Of a stretch of DNA of 10,042 nucleotides, positions 1 through 5,338 are shown piece by piece. The stretch spans positions 1 through 10,042 of the forward strand of contig CAZTND010000049.1 of NCBI GenBank assembly GCA_964615285.1. Direction: 5' to 3'. Source of the stretch: RGIG4074 sp964615285 (lineage in GTDB: Bacteria; Bacillota; Clostridia; Christensenellales; Borkfalkiaceae). Within the stretch, counting starts at the first letter, position 1. Each line of letters opens with the position of its first letter. A program made the translations under genes and the position numbers. The notes beneath the pieces were generated by a model. The model ran no database searches, was not told where the DNA came from, and worked only from the letters and a program-made list of their open reading frames with translations.

Positions 1-204
1 CTTGCGCGCCAGGTCGAACAGGAAGGGGATCTCGGGTTCCGCCGTGCCGTATCGGTGGGCGTCGGTCTGAAAGTCGGTCAGCTCTTCCCGCTTTTTCTTT
101 TCCAAAAAGTTGAGCGCCGGGTTCTTGCCGATGCGGCTGAGCCAGGCGACAAAGTCGGCGCCCGCCTGATAAGAAGGTTTGTTGGGAAACGCGGAAAAAA
201 TTTT
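1..204 (-). CDS. Unidentified partial protein, no visible start codon
   Basis: A minus-strand frame stays open from just after an in-frame TAA (205-207) to the window edge, about 68 codons. It reads like real protein: a mix of hydrophobic and charged residues (for example GADFVAWLSRIGKNPAL, then FLEKKKREEL, then EIPFLFDLARK), with G or C at most third codon positions as in the neighbouring genes. I do not recognise the family. No ATG or GTG lies in frame between the TAA and the recognisable protein; the only early near-cognate codon is an ATT at 199-201, without a Shine-Dalgarno sequence, and a TTG comes much later. The gene may be 5'-truncated, may use an unusual start, or may carry a sequence error in the A/T runs at 195-213. 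It lies downstream of the phosphatase gene on the same strand. Confidence 0.45.
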
Positions 205-230
205 TTATTTTTTCGGCGGCGCGTTTTCCC
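184..230. repeat. Long imperfect hairpin between the phosphatase gene and the partial frame
   Basis: On the plus strand GGGAAACGCG (184-193) plus GAAAAAA (194-200) pairs with TTTTTTC (208-214) and CGCGTTTTCCC (220-230). The stem has a 7-nt loop, a 5-nt bulge (GGCGG) and one extra T. No U-run follows the outer stem on either strand, so it is not a canonical intrinsic terminator. It lies about 40 nt past the phosphatase stop codon and could protect that mRNA's 3' end or attenuate read-through. Confidence 0.6.
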
Positions 231-269
231 GGAAAGGCATGGATGCAACGGCTGCGGCGGGCTTCGTTT

Positions 270-1094
270 CTATAATTTCACGCGGATCTTTTCGCCGCGG
301 CAGGGGACGGTGACATGGGTAAAGCCGATGTCCTTCAGCAGGGCTGCTGTTTCCGCGCGCCTGTCCGCCAGCCGCGCCGCGCCGTGTGCGTCCGAGGCAA
401 AGGATATTTCCCGCCCGCCCAGGGCAAAGTATCGCCGGACGACGGAGGGGAAGGGCAGGAAGGGGCTGTCCACACCCGACGTCGAGGTGTTCACTTCCAG
501 GATCTTTCCCCGCTCTATGATGGTCTTCAATATGTCGTCGAGAGCGGCGGCAAATTCCGCGCCGTCCATGGTCTTGTCCGCATAGGGGGCGTAGCGCGCG
601 GGGTAGCCGATGTGCCCCACGATGTCGTAGGGATAGTCCGCGTCCAGGCTCTCCCGCACGAGCGCGAGGTACTCCCCGTAGGCGGCCTGCTTGTCCTTCC
701 CCGCAAAGGGGGTGCGGTAATAGTAGTCCTGCGTCCCCTGTGTGTGCACGCTGTTCACGATAAAATCGGGGTTGTACCGCTCGATCAGGGCGCGGTACAG
801 GGGGACGACCGCCTTGTTGCGCGTAAATCCCAGCTCCGCGCCCGCCAGAACGCGCACGCTGCGGCTCTTCGCCTGCAGTTCCCGCGCGGCGGAAAAATAT
901 TTTTCCGCGTCCGTATAGTGCGCGGGGTCGCCGTCAAAGGGGATATTGTCCACATAGTAGTCGTAGTCGAAATGCTCGGCAATGCCCCAATAGGCGAGGG
1001 GCAGCGCCTTAGCGCGGGCAAACATGGTCTGCATGTCGTCCTGCCCGTCGGGGGAAAACGCCGTGTGCGTGTGTACGTCCGTTAAAATATCCAT
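270..1094 (-). CDS. hisK: Histidinol-phosphatase, PHP family
   Basis: A 274-residue cytoplasmic metal-dependent phosphatase of the PHP superfamily (HisK/HisJ type), predicted to dephosphorylate L-histidinol phosphate in histidine synthesis. Metal-ligand motifs expected of the family are visible: DVHTH at 6-10, E40-H41, E87 in GAELGF, H117 in NSVHTQG, H161 in VGHIGYP, and D235 and H237 in ASDAH. Length fits the family. The start at 1094 is required because the first metal motif begins at residue 6, yet no Shine-Dalgarno sequence precedes it; a consensus promoter lies so close that transcription should begin at the A of the ATG. No other histidine genes are in view, so the exact substrate is inferred; some PHP proteins act on other phosphoesters. 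It ends with TAG at 270-272. Confidence 0.85.
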   Translation of the reverse strand: MDILTDVHTHTAFSPDGQDDMQTMFARAKALPLAYWGIAEHFDYDYYVDNIPFDGDPAHYTDAEKYFSAARELQAKSRSVRVLAGAELGFTRNKAVVPLYRALIERYNPDFIVNSVHTQGTQDYYYRTPFAGKDKQAAYGEYLALVRESLDADYPYDIVGHIGYPARYAPYADKTMDGAEFAAALDDILKTIIERGKILEVNTSTSGVDSPFLPFPSVVRRYFALGGREISFASDAHGAARLADRRAETAALLKDIGFTHVTVPCRGEKIRVKL

Positions 1095-1100
1095 GGGAAA

Positions 1101-1129
1101 AGTATACCGCGTTTTGCGCCGTTTGTCAA
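1101..1129 (-). promoter_or_regulatory. Consensus promoter giving a leaderless hisK mRNA
   Basis: Minus strand: TTGACA at 1124-1129, a 17-nt spacer, TATACT at 1101-1106. Six bases separate the -10 box from the ATG, which places the expected +1 at position 1094, the A of the start codon. This agrees with the missing Shine-Dalgarno sequence. Confidence 0.8.
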
Positions 1130-1130
1130 G

Positions 1131-1160
1131 AGGGCGCGCAAAGAAGGGGAAAGGGCGCGC
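1131..1160 (-). repeat. Phased 9-bp direct repeats upstream of the hisK promoter
   Basis: Minus-strand GCGCGCCCT occurs at 1131-1139 and again at 1152-1160, exactly 21 bp apart (two helical turns). The nearer copy is one base from the -35 box. This is a typical position for a transcription factor bound to one face of the DNA; no known site is recognised. Confidence 0.45.
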
Positions 1161-1169
1161 TGTATGCGG

Positions 1170-1208
1170 AAAAAAGTCAGAAAGAGAGGGCGGGCAGCCC
1201 TCTCTTTC
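1170..1208 (-). terminator. Intrinsic terminator of the NlpC/P60 gene
   Basis: A perfect 11-bp stem, GAAAGAGAGGG (1180-1190) with its complement at 1198-1208 and a 7-nt loop. Reading the minus strand it is followed by TGAC and six T (1170-1175). It lies 14 nt past the NlpC/P60 stop codon. Confidence 0.88.
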
Positions 1209-1222
1209 GGTTTCTTGTTGTG

Positions 1223-2083
1223 TCAGACGTGCACCACGCGGCGGGTCTCCAGGTAGTAGCTCCAGCGCGTCGCCGAGATCTCTTCGATCTTGCAGTAGTC
1301 CGAAGCGGTGTGCAGGATGAGGTTTTCCCCCAGATACACCGCCACGTGCCCCACGCGCTCGATGCCCGTCTTGTTGTAGCGGGTGGAATTGGTGAAAAAC
1401 ATCAGGTCGCCGCGCTGCAGGTCGCTGCGGTCGACGTGCGTGCCCTGCACGATCTGCGTGCGCGTCGTCAGGTCCAGCAATGCGCCGCTGCCCTGGTAGT
1501 ATATGTACTGCGTCAGCGACGAACAGTCGAACTTGTCCATGGAAAACCCGCTCAAAAGGGTGCCTTTGCCGTTGTGGTAGCGCACCGCGCCGTACACATA
1601 GGGCGTGCCGATGATCTTCGTCCCCTCCTCGATGACCTTTTCCACCGTTTCGGAGCCCGCCTCCATTTCGTGCAGCTCGGTGTAGGCGGATTTGGCGGAG
1701 ACATAGGCGGTGCGGTTGCGGTAGTAGGTCTTGTAGAAGCCGTTCTCCGTCCCCAGATAGATCATGCTCATGTCCTTGTCCACCTGCCCCAGGGAGGCGT
1801 AAGAGGTGGAGGCGCCCGCGCGCACGTTCAGGCCGTTCGTCTTGATCCGTATGTACGCTGCTTTGTTTGTCTCCGACGGGGCGGGCGGTTCGTCCGTCCC
1901 TTCATCTGCGCCTTCGTCCGTTTCGTCGTCGGGGTCGCTCCCGGATCCGTCGGGCAGCGGGGATTGGGTGTTCTGGTCGGGGAGAGGGCTCCCCGGGTCT
2001 TCCTTCGTGCCGCAGGCGGCCGCAATGCACATGAACAGTACGGCGCACACCACGGCGGCGATCATGGATACGATTCGTTTCAT
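1223..2083 (-). CDS. SH3-NlpC/P60 cell-wall hydrolase lipoprotein
   Basis: A 286-residue exported lipoprotein predicted to cleave peptide cross-links or stems in peptidoglycan. Order of parts: a lipoprotein signal peptide with hydrophobic residues 4-23 and a probable lipidated C24 (AAAC, with another Cys at 19); an acidic Asp/Glu/Pro/Ser/Thr-rich linker at about 26-75; a bacterial SH3 domain at about 76-135 with the typical GLNVRAGAST; and an NlpC/P60 domain at about 145-286. The catalytic triad is visible as C187 in FDCSSLTQY, H246 in VGHVAVYL and H258 in ILHTASD. The start is supported by AAGGAG (2091-2096) seven bases upstream. The gene stands alone, with terminators on both sides. The linker probably spans the space between membrane and wall. 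The exact peptidoglycan bond cut cannot be read from the sequence. Confidence 0.9.
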   Translation of the reverse strand: MKRIVSMIAAVVCAVLFMCIAAACGTKEDPGSPLPDQNTQSPLPDGSGSDPDDETDEGADEGTDEPPAPSETNKAAYIRIKTNGLNVRAGASTSYASLGQVDKDMSMIYLGTENGFYKTYYRNRTAYVSAKSAYTELHEMEAGSETVEKVIEEGTKIIGTPYVYGAVRYHNGKGTLLSGFSMDKFDCSSLTQYIYYQGSGALLDLTTRTQIVQGTHVDRSDLQRGDLMFFTNSTRYNKTGIERVGHVAVYLGENLILHTASDYCKIEEISATRWSYYLETRRVVHV

Positions 2084-2120
2084 ACTTTTTCTCCTTGCAA
2101 TTTTTTCTTGGCCCCATTAT

Positions 2121-2149
2121 TGCATATTCGCAGAAAAAAAGCAATGCAA
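2121..2149 (-). promoter_or_regulatory. Possible promoter of the NlpC/P60 gene
   Basis: Minus strand: TTGCAT (2144-2149), a 17-nt spacer, TATGCA (2121-2126), giving a leader of about 30 nt. The -10 box is imperfect, so this is tentative. The -35 box overlaps an inverted repeat, GCAAA (2146-2150) and TTTGC (2154-2158). Confidence 0.35.
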
Positions 2150-2247
2150 AAAATTTGCTGCGGCAGGCAGATTTTGGCGGAAAAACGCGCAAATATCCGT
2201 TTTTTCCCTCGTCTGCCGCCAATTTACGCATAAATCGGAAAAACAAA

Positions 2248-2300
2248 GCGGGCATGCCCGCAAAAAACGGCAAAAATCCCGCCCCTTTGCAGGGGCGGGA
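2248..2300 (-). terminator. Tandem terminators of the GH43 gene
   Basis: The first hairpin (minus order) is a perfect 10-bp stem, TCCCGCCCCT at 2277-2286 with AGGGGCGGGA at 2291-2300 and a 4-nt loop, followed on the minus strand by TTTTTGCCGTTTTTT. The second is the 14-bp palindrome GCGGGCATGCCCGC at 2248-2261, followed by TTTGTTTTT. Both lie after the GH43 stop, separating it from the NlpC/P60 gene. Confidence 0.82.
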
Positions 2301-2343
2301 AGGAAGATTCGGGGGAATCGGGAAAAGGGAGCCCGCGGGCGGG

Positions 2344-3807
2344 TCAGTCCTGGTTGCCGCGGGTGACCTGCTGCAGCCGGAAGCCCTTAAAGATAAATTT
2401 CCCCGTGCCCTCATAGGTGAAGTAGAGGGCGCGCTTGCCGCTGCCTATGTGCAGCGGCGCATAGAAGTCGGTCAGATCCTTGCAGGGCGTCAGGCGGATC
2501 TTGGCGACCGCCCTGCCCGTCGGCGTTTCGGACACGATGAGTTTACCGTGCGGGTTGCCCTTGATGGTGACGATGATCTGGTTTGCGCCGTCAAATTCAA
2601 AGTATTTGAATCCCGCGGTGGCGCCATGCCTGAAATTGGCTATATATTGCGCGGGGGTATGGTTTCTGTCCCGGCCCGATTGGGTGAAATAGGGGTGGAT
2701 GCCCTTGCGGATCTTTAAGACGCCGTACCGGCAGGCGCCCCGCTTGGAATACAGATGGCAGGCAATGCGCGCTTTGTAAGCGCCTATGCCGCGCAGGGGC
2801 TGCCCGTTCAGCCCGCAGGAGGTCAGTTCCGCCTGCAGGAATTTTCCGTTTGAAAAGCGTATCTCCTCGGCGCATGCCTGGCGGGAGAATTGGTTGCGGT
2901 TGGTCTGGCGGTGATAAAAGACATAGTACTTGTATCGGATCTTGATCAGGCTGCCGTGGGTGTTCCCGAGGTAATTGAGGGGCTTGGTGTTGCCGTTCAG
3001 CCCGATGTCGCCGATGGAGATCAGCGTGCCGCCGTAGGTAAATCCCTCCGTCGGCTTGTTGCTGACCGCATAGCAGAGTTCGTGTCCCTGAATGGAGGAG
3101 TAAATAAAGTAATATTTCCCGTCGAATTTGCGCATGGAGGGCGCTTCAAAGAATTCGTGCCATTCAAACCCCGTGCCCGCGCTGTTTTTCACGGTGGCGC
3201 AGATGTAGCGGATGTCCCCTTCGACGGTCAGCATGTCCGCGCCGAGCTTCATTGCCATCGCGCCCTTTTCGGAAGGGGCATGCCCCTGCAGCAGGCATTT
3301 CGGATATTTTTCCGGCGCAAAGCCGGTGTACAGGTATACCTGTCCGTCGTCGTCGGTGAACACGCCGGGGTCAAACTGCATCGGTTCGCCCTTTCCGCCC
3401 AAAAGCGTCCCGTCGGGGTAGTGCACATATCCCAAAAAGCGGTACTGCCCTGCGGGCTTGTCGCACACTGCCACGCCGATGCGGGAGGTGTATCCTAAGG
3501 TGTAATAGAGGTAATACTTCCCGTCGGCGCCGCGCGTAACGTCGGGCGCGTACAGGGTGTTGACCAAAGCAAAGCGGCGCGCTTCGGGATCCTGGCGGCG
3601 GCGGTAGACGACGCCCTCATAGTCCCACGCGGTCAAATCGTCCACGCTCGCCGACCAGCAGACATAGTCCCCCCGGCAGAAAGATACGCCGTTGAATTTA
3701 TCGTGCGACCCGTACAGATACACGCGGTCGCCGAATACATGCGGTTCCCCGTCGGGGATATATTCATAGCTGGGAAGAAAGGGATTGACCGCCTGCCGGA
3801 TTCTCAT
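2344..3807 (-). CDS. Glycoside hydrolase family 43 enzyme with C-terminal beta-sandwich
   Basis: A 487-residue inverting glycosidase, probably a beta-xylosidase or alpha-L-arabinofuranosidase that trims plant-derived oligosaccharides. The N-terminal five-bladed propeller spans about 1-320. Candidate catalytic residues are D19 (IPDGEPHVFG, base), D146 (FDPGVFTDDDG, pKa modulator) and E221 (FFEAPSM, acid); D89 in YAPDV is another family signature. Residues about 345-487 look like a CBM6-type beta-sandwich (GFKYFEFDG region). There is no signal peptide, so it should act in the cytoplasm on imported sugars. The frame stays open upstream to 4377, but the start at 3807 is chosen because AAAGGTG lies six bases before it, a strong promoter lies just upstream, homology begins there, and the longer form would run through the divergent lipoprotein gene. 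Substrate and subfamily cannot be fixed from sequence alone. Confidence 0.88.
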   Translation of the reverse strand: MRIRQAVNPFLPSYEYIPDGEPHVFGDRVYLYGSHDKFNGVSFCRGDYVCWSASVDDLTAWDYEGVVYRRRQDPEARRFALVNTLYAPDVTRGADGKYYLYYTLGYTSRIGVAVCDKPAGQYRFLGYVHYPDGTLLGGKGEPMQFDPGVFTDDDGQVYLYTGFAPEKYPKCLLQGHAPSEKGAMAMKLGADMLTVEGDIRYICATVKNSAGTGFEWHEFFEAPSMRKFDGKYYFIYSSIQGHELCYAVSNKPTEGFTYGGTLISIGDIGLNGNTKPLNYLGNTHGSLIKIRYKYYVFYHRQTNRNQFSRQACAEEIRFSNGKFLQAELTSCGLNGQPLRGIGAYKARIACHLYSKRGACRYGVLKIRKGIHPYFTQSGRDRNHTPAQYIANFRHGATAGFKYFEFDGANQIIVTIKGNPHGKLIVSETPTGRAVAKIRLTPCKDLTDFYAPLHIGSGKRALYFTYEGTGKFIFKGFRLQQVTRGNQD

Positions 3808-3818
3808 TTTTTTCACCT

Positions 3819-3877
3819 TTGCATTTTTGTATTTTTTTTCCGTATAGTAGTATAACATACTTTGCGCAAAAATGCAA
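3819..3877. repeat. 11-bp perfect inverted repeat around the GH43 promoter
   Basis: TTGCATTTTTG (3819-3829) recurs as its exact complement CAAAAATGCAA (3867-3877). One arm overlaps the -35 box and the other lies in the transcribed leader, so it cannot act as an RNA hairpin. It may be a pair of protein-binding sites. Confidence 0.5.
3849..3877 (-). promoter_or_regulatory. GH43 promoter with palindrome in the spacer
   Basis: Minus strand: TTGCAT (3872-3877), a 17-nt spacer, TATACT (3849-3854) preceded by TGT, which makes an extended -10 box. The predicted +1 is near 3842, giving a leader of about 35 nt. The palindrome TTTGCGCAAA (3861-3870) lies wholly inside the spacer, a position where a bound repressor would block polymerase. 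Confidence 0.75.
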
Positions 3878-4001
3878 GGGGGTTGCGGAAAAATATGCGC
3901 TCTTTTCGGGGGCGGTAAATTTTGGCGTTGCCGCTTTTCGTCGGCGGGGCCGCCGTTTCTCCGTCGCGGGAGCTTATTTTCAAAAACCGCACGCAAAACG
4001 C

Positions 4002-4033
4002 TTGACATCGGGGGGGGGGTAGTGATATATAAT
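4002..4033 (+). promoter_or_regulatory. Lipoprotein promoter with G10 tract in the spacer
   Basis: TTGACA (4002-4007) and TATAAT (4028-4033) are separated by 20 bases that include ten consecutive G (4010-4019). The alternative -10 TATATA (4026-4031) gives an 18-base spacer. A change in G number would move the spacer toward or away from the 17-base optimum. Confidence 0.75.
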
Positions 4034-4111
4034 GAATATATCCTTATTTTTGCAGCGGCAGAGCGGCGGAAAAGGAAGGAAAAGAAAAAATTTTTTCGGG
4101 AGGTTTGACAG

Positions 4112-4852
4112 ATGAAAAAGAGGACGTTGTTGGCAATTTTTGCGGCGCTGACGCTCGGGGCTTGCGCTTTGGGCGCGGCGGCGTGCGACGGCGGCGCGGA
4201 CAGCAGTTCGGCTTCGGGCGGCAGTACGAGCAGCACGGCGAGCGACACGGGGAGTACAGACACGGGCGGCGATTCGAGCGGGACGGAAGAGGCATGGACG
4301 GGCGAGGTGACCGAAGCGGAATGGACGGACAAAGTTCTTCTCAGCGGCGCCAATTCTTTTCCCGGCGAAACCGCCAATTACACCCTTACGGGCAGCGCGA
4401 CCCGCAATGGCGAGGCTATATACAGCCTGTGGTATAAGGTAGACGGGGACAAACTTTCCACGGGGCAGACGCAGGGCGGGGCCGAGCAGCTCATTTATTT
4501 CGAGGCGGCGGGCGCAGCGTCCGGCACGGGCAGCGCGCAGGGCACGCTGTATACGCAGTCGGACGACGGCTGGACGGTGCAGAAAGATGCTTCCATTTCG
4601 GGTTTGCCCGAGGCGCAGATGGCAATGCTTACATACGATAAATTTGAATACGACGGAGAAACGAAGAGCTATGTCAATACGTCGGACCTGCTCGAAGCTG
4701 ACTCCTACGAGTCGCAACAGGGGGAAATCGTATTCGAGGCGGACGGCAGCGTCCGCATTGAATACCGTTATATACTCGGCGGCGACCTGTGCATCTATAC
4801 CTTTGTCGTCTCCGATCTCGGCACGACGGAAGTGACGTTGCCCGCAGTGTGA
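4112..4852 (+). CDS. Putative surface lipoprotein of unknown function
   Basis: A 246-residue predicted lipoprotein; I do not recognise a family. A signal peptide (KKR then hydrophobic residues 5-24) has two possible lipidation sites: C18 in a good lipobox (LGAC) and C25 (AAAC). A Ser/Thr/Gly/Asp-rich linker covers about 26-60, and residues about 62-246 look like a compact, acidic, beta-rich domain ending in TLPAV. The start is fixed by GGGAGG (4098-4103) eight bases upstream and by the signal peptide. The gene ends in tandem stops (TGA then TAA). It is the only plus-strand protein gene in the window and diverges from the GH43 glycosidase, which hints at, but does not prove, a link to carbohydrate use. 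Its promoter spacer holds a poly-G run that could switch its expression. Confidence 0.82.
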   Translation: MKKRTLLAIFAALTLGACALGAAACDGGADSSSASGGSTSSTASDTGSTDTGGDSSGTEEAWTGEVTEAEWTDKVLLSGANSFPGETANYTLTGSATRNGEAIYSLWYKVDGDKLSTGQTQGGAEQLIYFEAAGAASGTGSAQGTLYTQSDDGWTVQKDASISGLPEAQMAMLTYDKFEYDGETKSYVNTSDLLEADSYESQQGEIVFEADGSVRIEYRYILGGDLCIYTFVVSDLGTTEVTLPAV

Positions 4853-4869
4853 TAAAGAGAAAGAAAAAC

Positions 4870-4903
4870 AAAGCCATCGCCGCATTCTTGCGGCGATGGC
4901 TTT
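4870..4903. terminator. Hairpin after the lipoprotein gene
   Basis: A perfect 14-bp stem, AAAGCCATCGCCGC (4870-4883) with its complement at 4890-4903 and a 6-nt loop. The plus-strand T tract is short (TTTCGTT), while the minus strand continues into TGTTTTTCTTT, so it may stop transcription from both sides. Confidence 0.8.
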
Positions 4904-4930
4904 CGTTCATGAGGCAAAAGGGGAAGGGCA

Positions 4931-4949
4931 TGCCCGCGTTGCGCGGGCA
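4931..4949. repeat. Small GC hairpin between two terminators
   Basis: TGCCCGCG (4931-4938) pairs perfectly with CGCGGGCA (4942-4949) around a 3-nt loop. There is no T run beside it. It sits between the two terminator-like hairpins of this convergent gap. Confidence 0.5.
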
Positions 4950-4961
4950 GAGAATACAGAC

Positions 4962-5000
4962 AAAAAGCGGCGGGCATAAAGCCCGCCGCTCTCGTTTTTT
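4962..5000. terminator. Bidirectional terminator after the glycyl-radical gene
   Basis: A perfect 10-bp stem, AGCGGCGGGC (4966-4975) with GCCCGCCGCT (4981-4990) and a 5-nt loop. A T run follows on the minus strand (positions 4962-4966), and CTCGTTTTTTG follows on the plus strand. It lies 25 nt past the stop codon of the minus-strand glycyl-radical gene and faces the lipoprotein gene. Confidence 0.85.
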
Positions 5001-5015
5001 GTTTTCGTCTTTCCC

Positions 5016-5252
5016 TTACATGGATTCGTGAATGGTACGGGAAATGACGTCGTCCTGCTGTTCCTTCGTCAGCTTGTTGAAGTTGACCGCGTAACCCGAA
5101 ACGCGGATGGTCAGCTGCGGATATTTCTCGGGATGTTTCTGTGCATCCAGAAGGGTCTCTCTGTTGAATACGTTCACGTTCAGGTGATGTCCCCCGTCGG
5201 CAACGTATCCGTCCAGCATCGTTACCAGATTGTCTACTTGCGTGTTTGCCAT
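5016..5252 (-). CDS. Stand-alone glycyl-radical subunit of pyruvate formate-lyase
   Basis: This 78-residue protein matches the C-terminal glycyl-radical domain of PFL along its whole length. It shows GGHHLNVNVFNRE (20-32), the EKYPQLTIR stretch (42-50), the radical loop RVSGYAV with the glycine to be activated at G53, and the closing EQQDDVISRT..ESM. The E. coli PFL tail reads very similarly. GrcA (YfiD, 127 residues in E. coli) has the same domain but serves as a spare part for a PFL that already has its own. Here the neighbouring PFL lacks the domain, so this gene should be an essential second subunit. A good ribosome binding site (AAGGAG within 5261-5268, about eight bases upstream) and its own consensus promoter precede it; a terminator follows. 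PflA should install the radical. Confidence 0.92.
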   Translation of the reverse strand: MANTQVDNLVTMLDGYVADGGHHLNVNVFNRETLLDAQKHPEKYPQLTIRVSGYAVNFNKLTKEQQDDVISRTIHESM

Positions 5253-5290
5253 AGCAATACATCTCCTTCAAAAAAGTTTTCTTTAATGAT

Positions 5291-5319
5291 ATTGTATCCT
5301 AATTATATAAATTTGTCAA
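5291..5319 (-). promoter_or_regulatory. Own promoter of the glycyl-radical subunit gene
   Basis: Minus strand: TTGACA (5314-5319), a 17-nt spacer, TACAAT (5291-5296), about 20 nt past the stop of the PFL barrel gene. The predicted +1 is near 5284, giving a leader of about 31 nt that carries the ribosome binding site. No terminator separates the two genes, so read-through from the operon can add to it. Confidence 0.82.
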
Positions 5320-5338
5320 CAGATTTGGGGCATAAATT

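Larger units (their letters stand above)
3808..4111. other. Divergent regulatory gap between GH43 and lipoprotein genes
   Basis: These 304 bases hold no convincing gene. They contain the GH43 promoter and possible operators (3819-3877), a GC-rich middle (about 3880-3980) in which I see no clear structure, the lipoprotein promoter with its poly-G run (4002-4033), and a leader of about 70 nt that includes the palindrome GAAAAAATTTTTTC (4084-4097) and the ribosome binding site GGGAGG (4098-4103). Confidence 0.7.

Noticed and set aside
315..1085. A 256-codon open frame on the plus strand
   Set aside because: Antisense shadow of the PHP phosphatase, whose metal motifs prove the minus strand.
1220..2233. 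A 337-codon open frame on the plus strand
   Set aside because: Antisense to the NlpC/P60 gene, whose signal peptide and catalytic triad are clear.
3808..4377. A 190-residue N-terminal extension of the GH43 protein
   Set aside because: It crosses the GH43 promoter and ribosome binding site and the start of the divergent lipoprotein gene, and reads as low-complexity shadow sequence.
3980..4885. A 301-codon minus-strand frame over the lipoprotein gene
   Set aside because: Arg-rich shadow frame; the plus-strand lipoprotein has a signal peptide, ribosome binding site and promoter.
5253..5338. A frameshift or sequencing error splitting one pfl gene
   Set aside because: The gap is 86 bases of non-coding AT-rich DNA with a promoter, a ribosome binding site and fresh start and stop codons. 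A single indel cannot produce that.
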